Assembly (NCBI RefSeq): GCF_001890925.1
Contig: NZ_MLCB01000143.1
Coordinates: 1 to 64,000 of the forward strand
Origin: Planktotalea frisia
Lineage (GTDB): Bacteria > Pseudomonadota > Alphaproteobacteria > Rhodobacterales > Rhodobacteraceae
Length of the DNA stretch: 64,000 nt
Reading direction: 5' to 3'
Each line of letters opens with the position of its first letter. Position 1 is the first letter of the stretch. Below the pieces are notes generated by a model. That model did not search any database, had not been told where the DNA came from, and saw only the letters and a program-made list of their open reading frames with translations. Of this stretch, positions 35,708 to 43,837 are shown piece by piece. The position numbers and the translations under genes are program-made.

Positions 35708-37248
35708 GCGCCGGGAAAATGATGTCGGGAATTTTTACAGTTGGCATCTGGACCTTGCTCAGCCGCGTGCTTGGCTTTTTGCGCGATGCTTTGATCTTGT
35801 CCTACCTGGGTACAGGTCCCGCCTATCAAGCGTTCGTTGTCGCGTTTCGCTTGCCCAATATGTTCCGCCGCTTTTTTGCAGAAGGGGCGTTCAACCTAGC
35901 GTTTGTGCCGATGTTCTCAAAACGGCTCGAGTCTGATGATCAGCCTAACGCCTTCGCCAATGAAGCCTTTTCTGGCCTTGCGACGATCCTCATCGGGCTA
36001 ACGGTTATCGCGCAGATTTTTATGCCTTGGCTGGTCTATGCCCTCGCCAGCGGCTTTGTCGGCACGGAAACCTTTGATCTTTCCGTCATCTTTGGGCGCA
36101 TCGCCTTTCCTTATATTCTGTTTATCTCTCTTGCTGCTTTGGCCTCTGGTGTATTGAACGCATCGGGTCGCTTTGCTGCCGCGGCCGCTGCGCCTGTGCT
36201 TTTGAACGTGCTACTGGTCAGTGCAATCATTTTCGCGGCTACCGCTGGTTTTGACGTCGCTTATGCACTCATATGGATGATCCCGTTTGCGGGCTTTGCG
36301 CAACTCGTCCTCGTCTGGATCGCCGCCAAGCGCGCGGGGATCACTTTGCGTCTACAACGCCCACGGTTCACGCCTGATATGAAGCACCTTACCAAGATCG
36401 CTATTCCAGCGGCGATGGCAGGTGGTGTGATGCAAATTAACTTGCTCGTCGGGCAGCAAGTGGCGAGCTATTTTGATCGCGCGGTCGGCTGGCTCTTTGC
36501 GGCGGATCGTCTCTATCAACTGCCCCTCGGCGTCGTAGGCATTGCTGTTGGTATCGTTCTTTTGCCGGACCTTGCGCGCCGCCTTCAATCTGGTGACGAC
36601 GCAGGTGCCAAGGATGCGTTTTCGCGCGCGACTGAAATCTCACTTGCCCTTACAATCCCGGCTTCCGTTGCTTTGATGGTCATCCCGTTGCCGCTTGTTC
36701 GGGTGTTGTTCGAGCGCGGGGCGATGACGACAGACGACAGTGCCGCAATCGCGGTCGCGGTGGCAATCTATGGCCTCGGGCTCCCGGCATTCGTTTTGCA
36801 AAAGACTTTGCAACCTCTGTTCTATGCCCGCGAAGATACGAAATCCCCGTTCCGTTTTGCCATTGTCGCGATGTTCGTGAACGCAGTCCTTGCTTTTGGC
36901 CTTGCGCCCTATATCGGCTGGATTGCGCCTGCAATTGCGACAACGTTTGCGGGTTGGATCATGGTGCTGTGCCTTGCACTCGGCACGCGCCCGATGGGCG
37001 ATGTTGCGCGGTTTGATGCGCAGCTGAGACGTCGTATTTGGCGGATTTGTGTGGCTTCAGGTGCCATGGGCACAATTCTTTGGAGCGCGAGTGCCTCGAT
37101 GTCTACGTTCCTTGGTATGGCCGGTTGGCGCTACCTCGCGCTGGCCATTCTGGTTGGGATCGGGATTGGCAGTTACTTTCTGATCGCGCATCTCATTGGT
37201 GCGATCCGTTTGTCAGAACTCAAAGGGGCGATGCGCAGGGGCCGTTAA
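35704..37248 (+). CDS. murJ: Lipid II flippase MurJ
   Basis: MurJ flips lipid II across the inner membrane for peptidoglycan synthesis. The 514-residue protein is almost all hydrophobic (about 14 helices) with the MurJ signature near the start: SRVLGFLRDALILSYLGTGPAYQAFVVAFRLPNMFRRFFAEGAFNLAFVPMFSKR, and RLYQLPLGVVGIAVGIVLLPDLARRLQSGDDAGA in the middle. The glnD-murJ order is common in alphaproteobacteria. It converges with the rhomboid-like gene; their stops overlap by four bases. Confidence 0.97.
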   Translation: MSAGKMMSGIFTVGIWTLLSRVLGFLRDALILSYLGTGPAYQAFVVAFRLPNMFRRFFAEGAFNLAFVPMFSKRLESDDQPNAFANEAFSGLATILIGLTVIAQIFMPWLVYALASGFVGTETFDLSVIFGRIAFPYILFISLAALASGVLNASGRFAAAAAAPVLLNVLLVSAIIFAATAGFDVAYALIWMIPFAGFAQLVLVWIAAKRAGITLRLQRPRFTPDMKHLTKIAIPAAMAGGVMQINLLVGQQVASYFDRAVGWLFAADRLYQLPLGVVGIAVGIVLLPDLARRLQSGDDAGAKDAFSRATEISLALTIPASVALMVIPLPLVRVLFERGAMTTDDSAAIAVAVAIYGLGLPAFVLQKTLQPLFYAREDTKSPFRFAIVAMFVNAVLAFGLAPYIGWIAPAIATTFAGWIMVLCLALGTRPMGDVARFDAQLRRRIWRICVASGAMGTILWSASASMSTFLGMAGWRYLALAILVGIGIGSYFLIAHLIGAIRLSELKGAMRRGR

Positions 37249-37946
37249 TCGCGCCGCATCTTTTCGCGCAGGCGTGTGAACCCACCGGGGCTAACGATGA
37301 AAGACAGTGCAAATCCTGTGATGAAGCCGACGACGTCCGCAAGCCAATCATTCTGCACCCCAAAGAGCAGACCAAAGATCAGCTGAATGCCCATCAAGAA
37401 CCCGATGAGCGTAAAGGCCTGTACCTGCTGCGCACCCATTTGCCCGAGCCTGAGCCAAAGCAAATATGTGAACGCACCGATCAAGCCATAGACACCGGGG
37501 AACCCACCAATCAGCGGCGCTTGATCATCGAGCAGAAGCGCATAGGCAAGCGCGCCGAAGGTGCCCGAGACAATAAAGACCGCGAGCGTTGCGAACCCCG
37601 TGAAGACCTCGCCCACCATTTTGCCGAGCGCCAAGAGCATCACGCAGACGAAAAGCGCGTGCATGAAGCTGCCGTGCACGAACATATAGCTGACAAAGCG
37701 GATCAGATGTTCTGTCGGCCACTGGCTGTTGTTCCACATCCAATCGAAAATCGGACCCGAGAACGCGTAAGTTTGCAGCGCCTCTAAACGCCAACCAATG
37801 CCGCCTGCCCCGCCAATCAAACCACGCGAAGCGAGCGAAAAAATTGCTTCAATCCCGATAATCATCAGGAAAAGCGCGACCACAACGGGCGGCAAAGGGT
37901 TCACCGGAGAGATGAGCTCTGGTTCATGATCGTGATCTTCGGACAT
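37245..37946 (-). CDS. Rhomboid-family membrane protein, catalytic residues lost
   Basis: The 233-residue protein has a rhomboid-type six-helix core: RFVSYMFVHGSFMHALF (H91, H96 at L1-helix 2), EVFTGFATLAVFIVSGTFGALAYALLL, GGFPGVYGLIGAFTYLLWLRLG and NDWLADVVGFITGFALSFIV. In active rhomboids the nucleophile is the serine of GxSG and the base a histidine in AHxGG of helix 6; here these are GFPG (P150) and ADVVG (D204). The helix-2 asparagine also reads valine. It should be an inactive pseudo-rhomboid. The ATG at 37946 has no clear ribosome binding site. It sits between murJ and trpS. Confidence 0.83.
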   Translation of the reverse strand: MSEDHDHEPELISPVNPLPPVVVALFLMIIGIEAIFSLASRGLIGGAGGIGWRLEALQTYAFSGPIFDWMWNNSQWPTEHLIRFVSYMFVHGSFMHALFVCVMLLALGKMVGEVFTGFATLAVFIVSGTFGALAYALLLDDQAPLIGGFPGVYGLIGAFTYLLWLRLGQMGAQQVQAFTLIGFLMGIQLIFGLLFGVQNDWLADVVGFITGFALSFIVSPGGFTRLREKMRRD

Positions 37947-38027
37947 ATGGAGGAACCTGCTTAACTTGACGATACTGCCCCTCCTAGGTAGATCAGCCAG
38001 ACCCTTAATTCCAGATGGAGAATTATC

Positions 38028-39047
38028 ATGACAGAGGTGGTCCACACACCCCGTGTCTTTTCAGGCATTCAGCCTTCCGGCGGCCTGACCCTTGGCAACT
38101 ATCTTGGCGCGATCAAGCGCTTTGTCGATATGCAGGAAAGCGGCATTGAAACGCTGTACTGCATGGTCGATTTACATGCCATCACCGTCTGGCAAGACCC
38201 TGCTGATCTGCGCCACAACACCCGCGAATTGGCTGCTGGCTATATTGCGGCTGGGCTTGATCCAAGCAAATCCATCCTGTTCAACCAAAGCCAAGTCAGT
38301 GCACACGCAGAGCTTGGCTGGCTCTTTAGCTGCATCGCCCGCATGGGCTGGATGAAGCGTATGACCCAGTTCAAGGACAAGGCGGGCAAGAATGCTGAGA
38401 ACGCATCCCTTGGATTGTTCGGCTATCCTGCGCTGATGGCTGCGGATATTTTGATCTATCACTCTACGCATGTTCCAGTCGGAGAGGATCAAAAGCAGCA
38501 CTTGGAATTAACCCGCGACGTCGCGGCAAAGTTCAATCATGATTTCGGCGTGGATTTTTTCCCGATGACCGAGCCTGTGATTGAGGGTGCTGCGACGCGT
38601 GTAATGTCGCTTCGCGATGGGTCTAAGAAGATGTCAAAGTCTGATCCCTCTGATGCATCACGGATCAATATGACCGACGACGCGGACACGATTGCCAAGA
38701 AGATCCGCAAGGCGAAGACCGATCCGGATGCCTTGCCTTCCGAAGTAGAGGGTTTGAGCGAGCGTCCCGAAGCGCGCAATCTGGTAAACATCTTTGCCGC
38801 TTTGTCGGACATGGATGTGGATGCGGTTTTGAGCGACGTTGGCGGCAAGCAGTTCTCTGAATTCAAGCCGATGCTGGTTGACTTGGCAGTTGAGAAGCTG
38901 TCCCCGATCAGCACCGAAATGGCGCGTTTGATGAATGATCCGGCTGAGATTGATCGTATTTTGGGTGAAGGTTCTGGCCGCGCGCGCGCGATTGCGACTC
39001 CGATTCTGGAAAAAACTTATGATATCGTTGGCATGATCCGCTCTTGA
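38028..39047 (+). CDS. trpS: Tryptophan--tRNA ligase
   Basis: It charges tRNA-Trp. The 339-residue class I synthetase has [17 protein letters not shown] (HIGH-equivalent), [36 protein letters not shown] and the KMSKS motif in [12 protein letters not shown]. Ribosome binding site GGAG precedes ATG at 38028. The terminator hairpins at 39057-39108 follow its stop. Confidence 0.98.
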   Translation: MTEVVHTPRVFSGIQPSGGLTLGNYLGAIKRFVDMQESGIETLYCMVDLHAITVWQDPADLRHNTRELAAGYIAAGLDPSKSILFNQSQVSAHAELGWLFSCIARMGWMKRMTQFKDKAGKNAENASLGLFGYPALMAADILIYHSTHVPVGEDQKQHLELTRDVAAKFNHDFGVDFFPMTEPVIEGAATRVMSLRDGSKKMSKSDPSDASRINMTDDADTIAKKIRKAKTDPDALPSEVEGLSERPEARNLVNIFAALSDMDVDAVLSDVGGKQFSEFKPMLVDLAVEKLSPISTEMARLMNDPAEIDRILGEGSGRARAIATPILEKTYDIVGMIRS

Positions 39048-39056
39048 TCTCATAGT

Positions 39057-39070
39057 GCGCCCAAGGGCGC
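39057..39070 (+). terminator. GC hairpin after trpS
   Basis: GCGCCC and GGGCGC abut around AA, realistically a 5-base stem with a CAAG-type loop, ten bases beyond the trpS stop and followed by GCTTTATAAG. It is the first of two tandem hairpins. Confidence 0.4.
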
Positions 39071-39079
39071 GCTTTATAA

Positions 39080-39108
39080 GCTCTGCCTGAAGGGGCAGAG
39101 CGGTTTTT
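39080..39108 (+). terminator. Rho-independent terminator downstream of trpS
   Basis: GCTCTGCC (39080-39087) pairs with GGCAGAGC (39094-39101) around TGAAGG, followed by GGTTTTT. It separates trpS from the aminotransferase gene. Confidence 0.75.
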
Positions 39109-39133
39109 GGATATTTTTGAAGAGAGGAAGATC

Positions 39134-40000
39134 ATGGCAACGGGAACGAAAATTCGGACGTTTTACGAAGGCGCTTGGCATGATGAAGACCTCAAGATTA
39201 TGCGCGCCGCGGATCACGGGTCGTGGCTTGGAACGACCGTATTCGACGGTGCGCGCTATGTGAATGGCCGCGCTCCTGATCTGGAACCGCATCTTGCTCG
39301 TGTGAACCAGTCTGCCAGTGCTTTGATGATCACACCGACGGTCACCACTGAGGATATGCTGGAAATTGTGCGCGACGGGCTCAAAGCCTATTCCCCGGAA
39401 GAGGCGGTTTATATTCGTCCCATGTATTGGGCCTTGGACGGCGATGAAATGGGCATTGTGCCGCGTGAAAACCGGACAGGTTTTGCCATCTGTCTGGAGG
39501 CCATTCCGATGGCTCCTGAGAGTGCCGCTACTACGCTTTGTACGACAAGGTTCCGACGTCCTGTGCAAGAGGACAATGTCGTGAATGCAAAGGCGGGCTG
39601 TCTTTATCCCAACAATGCCCGCATGTTGGCAGAGGCGCGCAGCAAGGGGTTTGGCAATGCTTTGGTTGCGGATGTGATGGGCAATGTCGCAGAGACCGCG
39701 ACTGCGAATGTGTTTATGGTTAAAGACGGCGAAGTCTTTACCCCGATTGCCAATGGCACATTTTTGTCAGGCATAACCCGTGCGCGTCATATCGCGAATT
39801 TTGCACAGGATGGTGTTAAAGTGCACGAAAAAGTCCTGACATTCGCGGATTTCAGCGCAGCAGATGAAGTGTTCCTGAGCGGCAATATGAGCAAGATCAC
39901 CCCCGTGACTGCCTTTGAAGATCGCCAGTATCAAGTTGGTCCCATGACCAAACGCGCACGCGAGATGTATTGGGATTGGGCCGCGTCCCAACCGCTTTAA
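39134..40000 (+). CDS. ilvE: Branched-chain amino acid aminotransferase
   Basis: This fold-type IV PLP transaminase acts on leucine, isoleucine and valine. The 288-residue sequence contains TKIRTFYEGAWHDEDLKIMRAADHGSWLGTTVFDGARYV, EAVYIRPMYWALDGDEMG, the lysine-bearing DNVVNAKAGCLYPNNARMLAEARSKGF and GTFLSGITRARHIANFAQDG. GAGAGGAAG precedes the ATG at 39134. I assign it to the BCAT/D-amino-acid transaminase family with BCAT as the most probable activity; related aminotransferases with the same fold exist. Confidence 0.88.
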   Translation: MATGTKIRTFYEGAWHDEDLKIMRAADHGSWLGTTVFDGARYVNGRAPDLEPHLARVNQSASALMITPTVTTEDMLEIVRDGLKAYSPEEAVYIRPMYWALDGDEMGIVPRENRTGFAICLEAIPMAPESAATTLCTTRFRRPVQEDNVVNAKAGCLYPNNARMLAEARSKGFGNALVADVMGNVAETATANVFMVKDGEVFTPIANGTFLSGITRARHIANFAQDGVKVHEKVLTFADFSAADEVFLSGNMSKITPVTAFEDRQYQVGPMTKRAREMYWDWAASQPL

Positions 40001-40075
40001 TTGCTGTGACGAAAAGCCGTTGCGCAGACATATGCCTTGCGTCATGATCCTGAGCAGCGTGCAAGGAGCAACGAT

Positions 40076-40531
40076 ATGCGGAAATTTCTGGTAGTCCTCG
40101 ACGATAGCCGTGAATGCTTGAATGCAATGCGGTTTGCAGCGATGCGCGCGGCTCATACGGGTGGTGGCGTAGAGATCCTGTCGGTGATCCCGCCGGACGA
40201 GTTTAACCACTGGATTGGCATTGGTGACATCATGCGCGAAGAAGCGCGGGAGCGTATTCATGCGCATTTCGAGGTCTTCGCGAAGTGGATGCGCGATAAG
40301 CAAGGGGTCGACCCCGAACTGGTCATTCGTGAGGGCGATCCGGTCGAGCAAATTTTAGCACAATGCAGAGATGACGACGAAGTTGGGGTTCTGGTGCTTG
40401 GCGCGAGTTCCGACAAAAAGGGCCCCGGCCCTTTGGTGACGCAATTGACCAAGAATTCAGGTACGCTCGATATTCCGATCACGATTGTTCCAGGCGAGTT
40501 GAGTAAAGAGCGCCTCGAAGCGATCACATAA
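40076..40531 (+). CDS. Universal stress protein family
   Basis: The 151-residue cytosolic protein is a USP: MRKFLVVLDDSRECLNAMRFAAMRAAHTGGGVEILSVIPPDE, then IREGDPVEQILAQCRDDDEVGVLVLGASSDKKGPGPLVTQLTKNSGTLDIPITIVPG. The ATP-binding GxxG-9x-GS/T signature appears only loosely at LVLGASSDKKGPGPL. The ATG at 40076 has AAGGAG upstream. It is followed at once by the VOC gene; functional role beyond stress is not evident. Confidence 0.9.
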   Translation: MRKFLVVLDDSRECLNAMRFAAMRAAHTGGGVEILSVIPPDEFNHWIGIGDIMREEARERIHAHFEVFAKWMRDKQGVDPELVIREGDPVEQILAQCRDDDEVGVLVLGASSDKKGPGPLVTQLTKNSGTLDIPITIVPGELSKERLEAIT

Positions 40532-40534
40532 TAG

Positions 40535-40924
40535 ATGGGCCAGCATATTTCTGCCGTGGCTTTGGTCGTGCCCGACTACGATGCTGGCATCGCGTTTTAT
40601 GTCGACACACTTGGCTTTGATCTGATCGAGGACACCCAGCAAAGCGAGACAAAACGTTGGGTGCTGATAGCACCAAAAGGGGCTCAAACGCGGCTTTTGC
40701 TTGCTAGAGCGAACGGTGATACGCAAAGCGCAGCGATTGGCAATCAGACAGGCGGGCGCGTCGGGTTCTTTTTGCACACAGATGATTTTGACGCAGACTT
40801 TGCGCGGATGAGTGCGGCAGGCGTTCTTTTTGAAGAAGAACCACGCCATGAGCCATACGGCAGTGTCGCTGTGTTTCGCGATCCATTTGGCAATCGTTGG
40901 GACTTGCTCCAGCTCACCAGCTAG
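40535..40924 (+). CDS. VOC/glyoxalase-family protein
   Basis: The 129-residue protein has a glyoxalase I/bleomycin-resistance-like fold: HISAVALVVPDYDAGIAFYVDTLGFDLIEDTQQSETKRWVLIAPKGAQTRLLL and YGSVAVFRDPFGNRWDLLQLTS. Candidate metal ligands are H4 and a late glutamate or glutamine, although the exact set is incomplete, so activity is uncertain. The start lies three bases after the universal stress protein stop. It is followed by the ICE-like palindrome and nfu. Confidence 0.85.
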   Translation: MGQHISAVALVVPDYDAGIAFYVDTLGFDLIEDTQQSETKRWVLIAPKGAQTRLLLARANGDTQSAAIGNQTGGRVGFFLHTDDFDADFARMSAAGVLFEEEPRHEPYGSVAVFRDPFGNRWDLLQLTS

Positions 40925-40942
40925 TTTAGAATTATTCTAAAC
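40924..40942 (+). promoter_or_regulatory. ICE-like (Irr-type) palindrome before nfu gene
   Basis: GTTTAGAATTATTCTAAAC is a perfect 19-base palindrome. TTTAGAA...TTCTAAA agrees with the iron-control element bound by the heme-responsive regulator Irr in alphaproteobacteria. It starts on the last base of the VOC stop codon and ends one base before a TTGACA -35 box. Irr is not in the window. Confidence 0.75.
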
Positions 40943-40943
40943 A

Positions 40944-40972
40944 TTGACAAAGTGCTGTGCGCTTCACATATC
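40944..40972 (+). promoter_or_regulatory. Predicted promoter of nfu
   Basis: TTGACA (40944-40949) is followed after 17 bases by CATATC. The -35 box directly adjoins the ICE-like palindrome, so a bound repressor would block RNA polymerase. The -10 match is modest. Confidence 0.55.
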
Positions 40973-40998
40973 TAGCGCAGATTGACGGAGAGATGCCC

Positions 40999-41565
40999 AT
41001 GTTCATTCAGACAGAATCCACGCCCAACCCAGCGACACTGAAATTCCTGCCCGGTCAAACGGTTTTGGAGATGGGCACAGCCGATTTCCCAAGTGCTGTC
41101 GGCGCTGAGGTTTCCCCGCTCGCGGCACGGATTTTCGCAGTGGATGGCGTAAGTGGTGTGTTCTTTGGAACAGACTTCGTTACCGTCACCAAGACAGACG
41201 CTGTTGAGTGGGACCACATTAAGCCTGCACTACTTGGCGCGATCATGGAGCACTTCCAATCCGGCGCGGCTGTAATGGCAGGCGATACCGCTCAGCCGAA
41301 CTCTGGTCATGCGGAACATACCGGCGAAGACGGTGAAATCGTAGGTCAGATCAAAGAGCTGCTGGATAGCCGCGTCCGCCCAGCGGTTGCGCAAGATGGT
41401 GGCGACATCACATTCCACGGTTTTGAGCGCGGCATCGTGTATCTTCACATGCAAGGCGCCTGTGCGGGTTGCCCATCATCTACTTTGACGTTGAAAATGG
41501 GCATCGAAAACCTGTTGCGCCACTACATTCCCGAAGTTACCGAAGTGCGCCCCGTCGCTGTCTAA
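40999..41565 (+). CDS. NifU-family iron-sulfur scaffold/carrier (NfuA-like)
   Basis: The 188-residue protein joins an Nfu N-terminal domain (FIQTESTPNPATLKFLPGQTVL...) to a C-terminal NifU-like domain holding CAGCPSS, the cluster-binding CxxC. It carries and delivers Fe-S clusters in the cytosol. The ATG at 40999 is eight bases after GGAGAG; an ATG at 40993 is too close to it. The gene is preceded by an ICE-like palindrome and TTGACA. It is followed by tsaB and rimI, a common alphaproteobacterial order. Confidence 0.95.
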   Translation: MFIQTESTPNPATLKFLPGQTVLEMGTADFPSAVGAEVSPLAARIFAVDGVSGVFFGTDFVTVTKTDAVEWDHIKPALLGAIMEHFQSGAAVMAGDTAQPNSGHAEHTGEDGEIVGQIKELLDSRVRPAVAQDGGDITFHGFERGIVYLHMQGACAGCPSSTLTLKMGIENLLRHYIPEVTEVRPVAV

Positions 41566-41575
41566 GTGATTGGGA

Positions 41576-42154
41576 ATGATTGTTCTCGGCTTTGATACGA
41601 GTGCAGCGCACGTAGCGGCAGCGCTTTTGCGAGACGGCGAAATTATTGCAACCGCGCGGGAAGAGATGTCGCGCGGACAAGCGGAGCGCCTGATGGTGTT
41701 GCTTGAAGAACTCTTGGCACAAAACACTCATGTATGGAGCGATCTTGACGCCATTGGCGTCGGCGTGGGCCCTGGAAATTTCACAGGCATCCGTGTGTCT
41801 GTCAGTGCCGCGCGCGGTCTTGCGCTGGGGCTGGGGATCCCTGCAATTGGGGTGAACCGGTTTGATGTGATTAAGTCAGCGTTTGGTGAGGCTGGCGTGC
41901 CTTGCGTTTCTGCTCCGCAAGACAAGGTTTATGTCAAAGAGACCGATAAAGAGCCGCGCTTGATTGCGCTTGATCACGCGCAAATGCTCGGCCAGCCGCT
42001 TGTGTTTGAGCCCGAAGACTTCAACCCTGCAGCAACAATCGCAAGACTTGCGGCGATGCAGATTGGTGAAGCACATCCAAGGCCCGCGCCGCTCTACATC
42101 AAGTCCGCAGATGCGGCCCCAGCGCGCGATGCACCGCCACGGATTGTGCCGTGA
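41576..42154 (+). CDS. tsaB: TsaB, tRNA threonylcarbamoyladenosine biosynthesis
   Basis: TsaB is a non-catalytic partner of TsaD in t6A37 formation. The 192-residue ASKHA-type protein has MIVLGFDTSAAHVAAALL and GVGVGPGNFTGIRVSVSAARGLALGLGIPAIGVNRFDV. The ATG at 41576 fits the TsaB family; a TTG at 41570 lies two codons earlier. It overlaps rimI by GTGA. TsaC is encoded at 8 kb in the window. Confidence 0.93.
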   Translation: MIVLGFDTSAAHVAAALLRDGEIIATAREEMSRGQAERLMVLLEELLAQNTHVWSDLDAIGVGVGPGNFTGIRVSVSAARGLALGLGIPAIGVNRFDVIKSAFGEAGVPCVSAPQDKVYVKETDKEPRLIALDHAQMLGQPLVFEPEDFNPAATIARLAAMQIGEAHPRPAPLYIKSADAAPARDAPPRIVP

Positions 42155-42555
42155 CGCCAATCGAACTGGAAGTTTTGCACGCAAAAGCGAGTGAAAGCCC
42201 TTGGAGCGCGCGCAGTTTTGAACAGCAACTTGCGCAACCCGGTGCAATTTTGGCGACGTATCCGCATGCGTTTGCCCTTGGTTGTGTAACGTTGGACGAA
42301 GCCGAATTGTTGCAAATCGCGACTGATCCTTCATATCAACGTAAGGGATGCGGGCGCATGATGCTGGATCAATTCGAAACTCTTGCACGTGAACGCGACT
42401 GCACGCGACTGCTGCTTGAGGTGGCCGCGCACAACGCTCCGGCAATTGCGCTCTACACTAAAGCGGGTTGGCAACTCGACGGGGTGCGTGCGAAATATTA
42501 CCGCCTTAAAAACGGGCAACGTGCTGATGCTTTGCTCATGTCGAAAAGCATCTGA
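42151..42555 (+). CDS. rimI: Ribosomal S18 alanine N-acetyltransferase RimI-like
   Basis: The 134-residue GNAT has LLQIATDPSYQRKGCGRMMLDQF (acetyl-CoA loop with QRKGCG) and LLEVAAHNAPAIALYTKAGWQLDG, typical of RimI, which acetylates the N-terminus of ribosomal protein S18. It starts with GTG, overlapping the tsaB stop as GTGA. A hairpin (AAGCATC/GATGCTT) overlaps its stop codon, with no T-run. Confidence 0.9.
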   Translation: MTPIELEVLHAKASESPWSARSFEQQLAQPGAILATYPHAFALGCVTLDEAELLQIATDPSYQRKGCGRMMLDQFETLARERDCTRLLLEVAAHNAPAIALYTKAGWQLDGVRAKYYRLKNGQRADALLMSKSI

Positions 42556-42639
42556 AAAAAGATGCTTCGGCCCTGCATCCACTGACGTTAAGTCAAGACC
42601 AACAGACGCTCTCTGCCAATCAAAAACATTAAGAATCGG

Positions 42640-42668
42640 TTGACCCCGTCCGCTCTGTGCGCCCTAAT
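42640..42668 (+). promoter_or_regulatory. Predicted promoter of the nucleoside ABC operon
   Basis: TTGACC (42640-42645) and CCTAAT (42663-42668) are 17 bases apart, about 90 bases upstream of the binding-protein start. The -10 match is four of six bases. Confidence 0.5.
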
Positions 42669-42702
42669 CCCGCAATGAGCGCGCGACCTCTCGCGCACGG
42701 TG

Positions 42703-42725
42703 TGAATTGGCCTGTTACCAATTCA
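42703..42725 (+). promoter_or_regulatory. Inverted repeat in bmp leader
   Basis: TGAATTGG and CCAATTCA form a perfect 8-base inverted repeat with a 7-base spacer, between the predicted promoter and the binding-protein ATG at 42759. It may be an operator for a dimeric repressor or a 5-prime leader hairpin. Confidence 0.5.
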
Positions 42726-42758
42726 ACGCCCTCACACAAAAACAACTGGGAGACTTCA

Positions 42759-43754
42759 ATGTCTGTAATGCACAAAATTCTAGGCGGCGCTGCTGCTCTG
42801 GCACTTTCAGCCGGAACGCTCGTCGCTGAGCCTGCGATGATCTTCGATCTTGGTGGCAAGTTCGACAAATCCTTTAACGAATCCGCGTTTGCTGGCGCGC
42901 AGCGTTGGGCAGAAGAAACAGGCGGCACATTCCGCGAGATCGAGCTTCAGTCTGAAGCTCAGCGTGAGCAAGCACTGCGTCGTTTCGCAGAAGCAGGTTC
43001 TAACCCGATCGTCATGACCGGTTTCGCCTTTGGCAACGTTTTGGCTGAAGTTGCGCCTGACTATCCTGACACTAAGTTCGCGATCATCGACATGGTTGTT
43101 GATCAGCCAAACGTGCGCTCTGTTGTTTTCAACGAGCATGAGGGTTCCTACCTCGTCGGCATGATGGCTGCGATGGCGTCCAAGTCCAACACAGTTGGCT
43201 TCATTGGCGGCATGGACATCCCACTGATCCGCAAGTTCGCTTGTGGCTACGCACAGGGTGTCATGGCGGCAAACGCAGACGCGACAGTTGTTGCAAACAT
43301 GACAGGCACGACACCTGCAGCTTGGAATGATCCGGTAAAGGGTTCCGAGTTGACGAAAGCACAGATCAGCCAAGGCGCGGACGTTGTGTATGCAGCGGCA
43401 GGCGGCACAGGCGTTGGTGTTCTTCAAACAGCAGCGGATGAGGGCATCTTGTCCATTGGCGTCGATTCCAACCAGAACTACCTGCACCCGGGCAAAGTTC
43501 TGACATCCATGATGAAGCGTGTTGATAACGCTGTGTATCAGGCAATGACAGACGGTCCTGACATGGAAACAGGCTTTAACGTCATGGGTATCGCCAATGG
43601 CGGCATCGGTTACGCGATGGATGAGAACAACGCGTCCCTCGTGTCTGCTGACATGCAGAAAATGGTTGATGATGCGGCTGCGAAGATCTCTTCCGGCGAG
43701 CTGATGGTCCACGACTACATGTCCGACGACAGCTGCCCAGCGCTAAGCTTCTAA
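42759..43754 (+). CDS. BMP-family ABC transporter substrate-binding protein
   Basis: The 331-residue protein has a signal peptide (MSVMHKILGGAAALALSAGTLVA) and a BMP/PnrA-like binding fold: FDLGGKFDKSFNESAFAGAQRWAEETGG, PIVMTGFAFGNVLAEVAPDYPDTKFAIIDMVV, SKSNTVGFIGGMDIPLIRKFACGYAQGVMAANADATVVANMTGTTPAAWNDPVKG and DVVYAAAGGTGVGVLQTAADEG. Related proteins bind purine nucleosides, so that is the probable ligand. The ATG at 42759 matches the signal peptide start. It heads the ABC operon; a terminator follows it, so it is probably made in excess over the membrane parts. Confidence 0.92.
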   Translation: MSVMHKILGGAAALALSAGTLVAEPAMIFDLGGKFDKSFNESAFAGAQRWAEETGGTFREIELQSEAQREQALRRFAEAGSNPIVMTGFAFGNVLAEVAPDYPDTKFAIIDMVVDQPNVRSVVFNEHEGSYLVGMMAAMASKSNTVGFIGGMDIPLIRKFACGYAQGVMAANADATVVANMTGTTPAAWNDPVKGSELTKAQISQGADVVYAAAGGTGVGVLQTAADEGILSIGVDSNQNYLHPGKVLTSMMKRVDNAVYQAMTDGPDMETGFNVMGIANGGIGYAMDENNASLVSADMQKMVDDAAAKISSGELMVHDYMSDDSCPALSF

Positions 43755-43777
43755 GCTTAACTGGTACGCAAGACTAG

Positions 43778-43811
43778 AAAGGCCGCGCACAAAAGTGGCG
43801 CGGCCTTTTTG
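43778..43811 (+). terminator. Terminator between binding protein and downstream operon
   Basis: AAAGGCCGCGC pairs with GCGCGGCCTTT around a nine-base loop and is followed by TTTTTGATTT. It lies about 23 bases after the binding-protein stop and is the strongest intrinsic terminator in the window. Genes beyond it are probably read by leak-through or have their own promoter. Confidence 0.8.
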
Positions 43812-43837
43812 ATTTATACGATTTTGGGAGAGATCAG

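Noticed and set aside
42544-42570. AAGCATC/GATGCTT hairpin at the rimI stop as terminator
   Set aside because: It overlaps the stop codon and has no T-run, so a terminator call is not supported.
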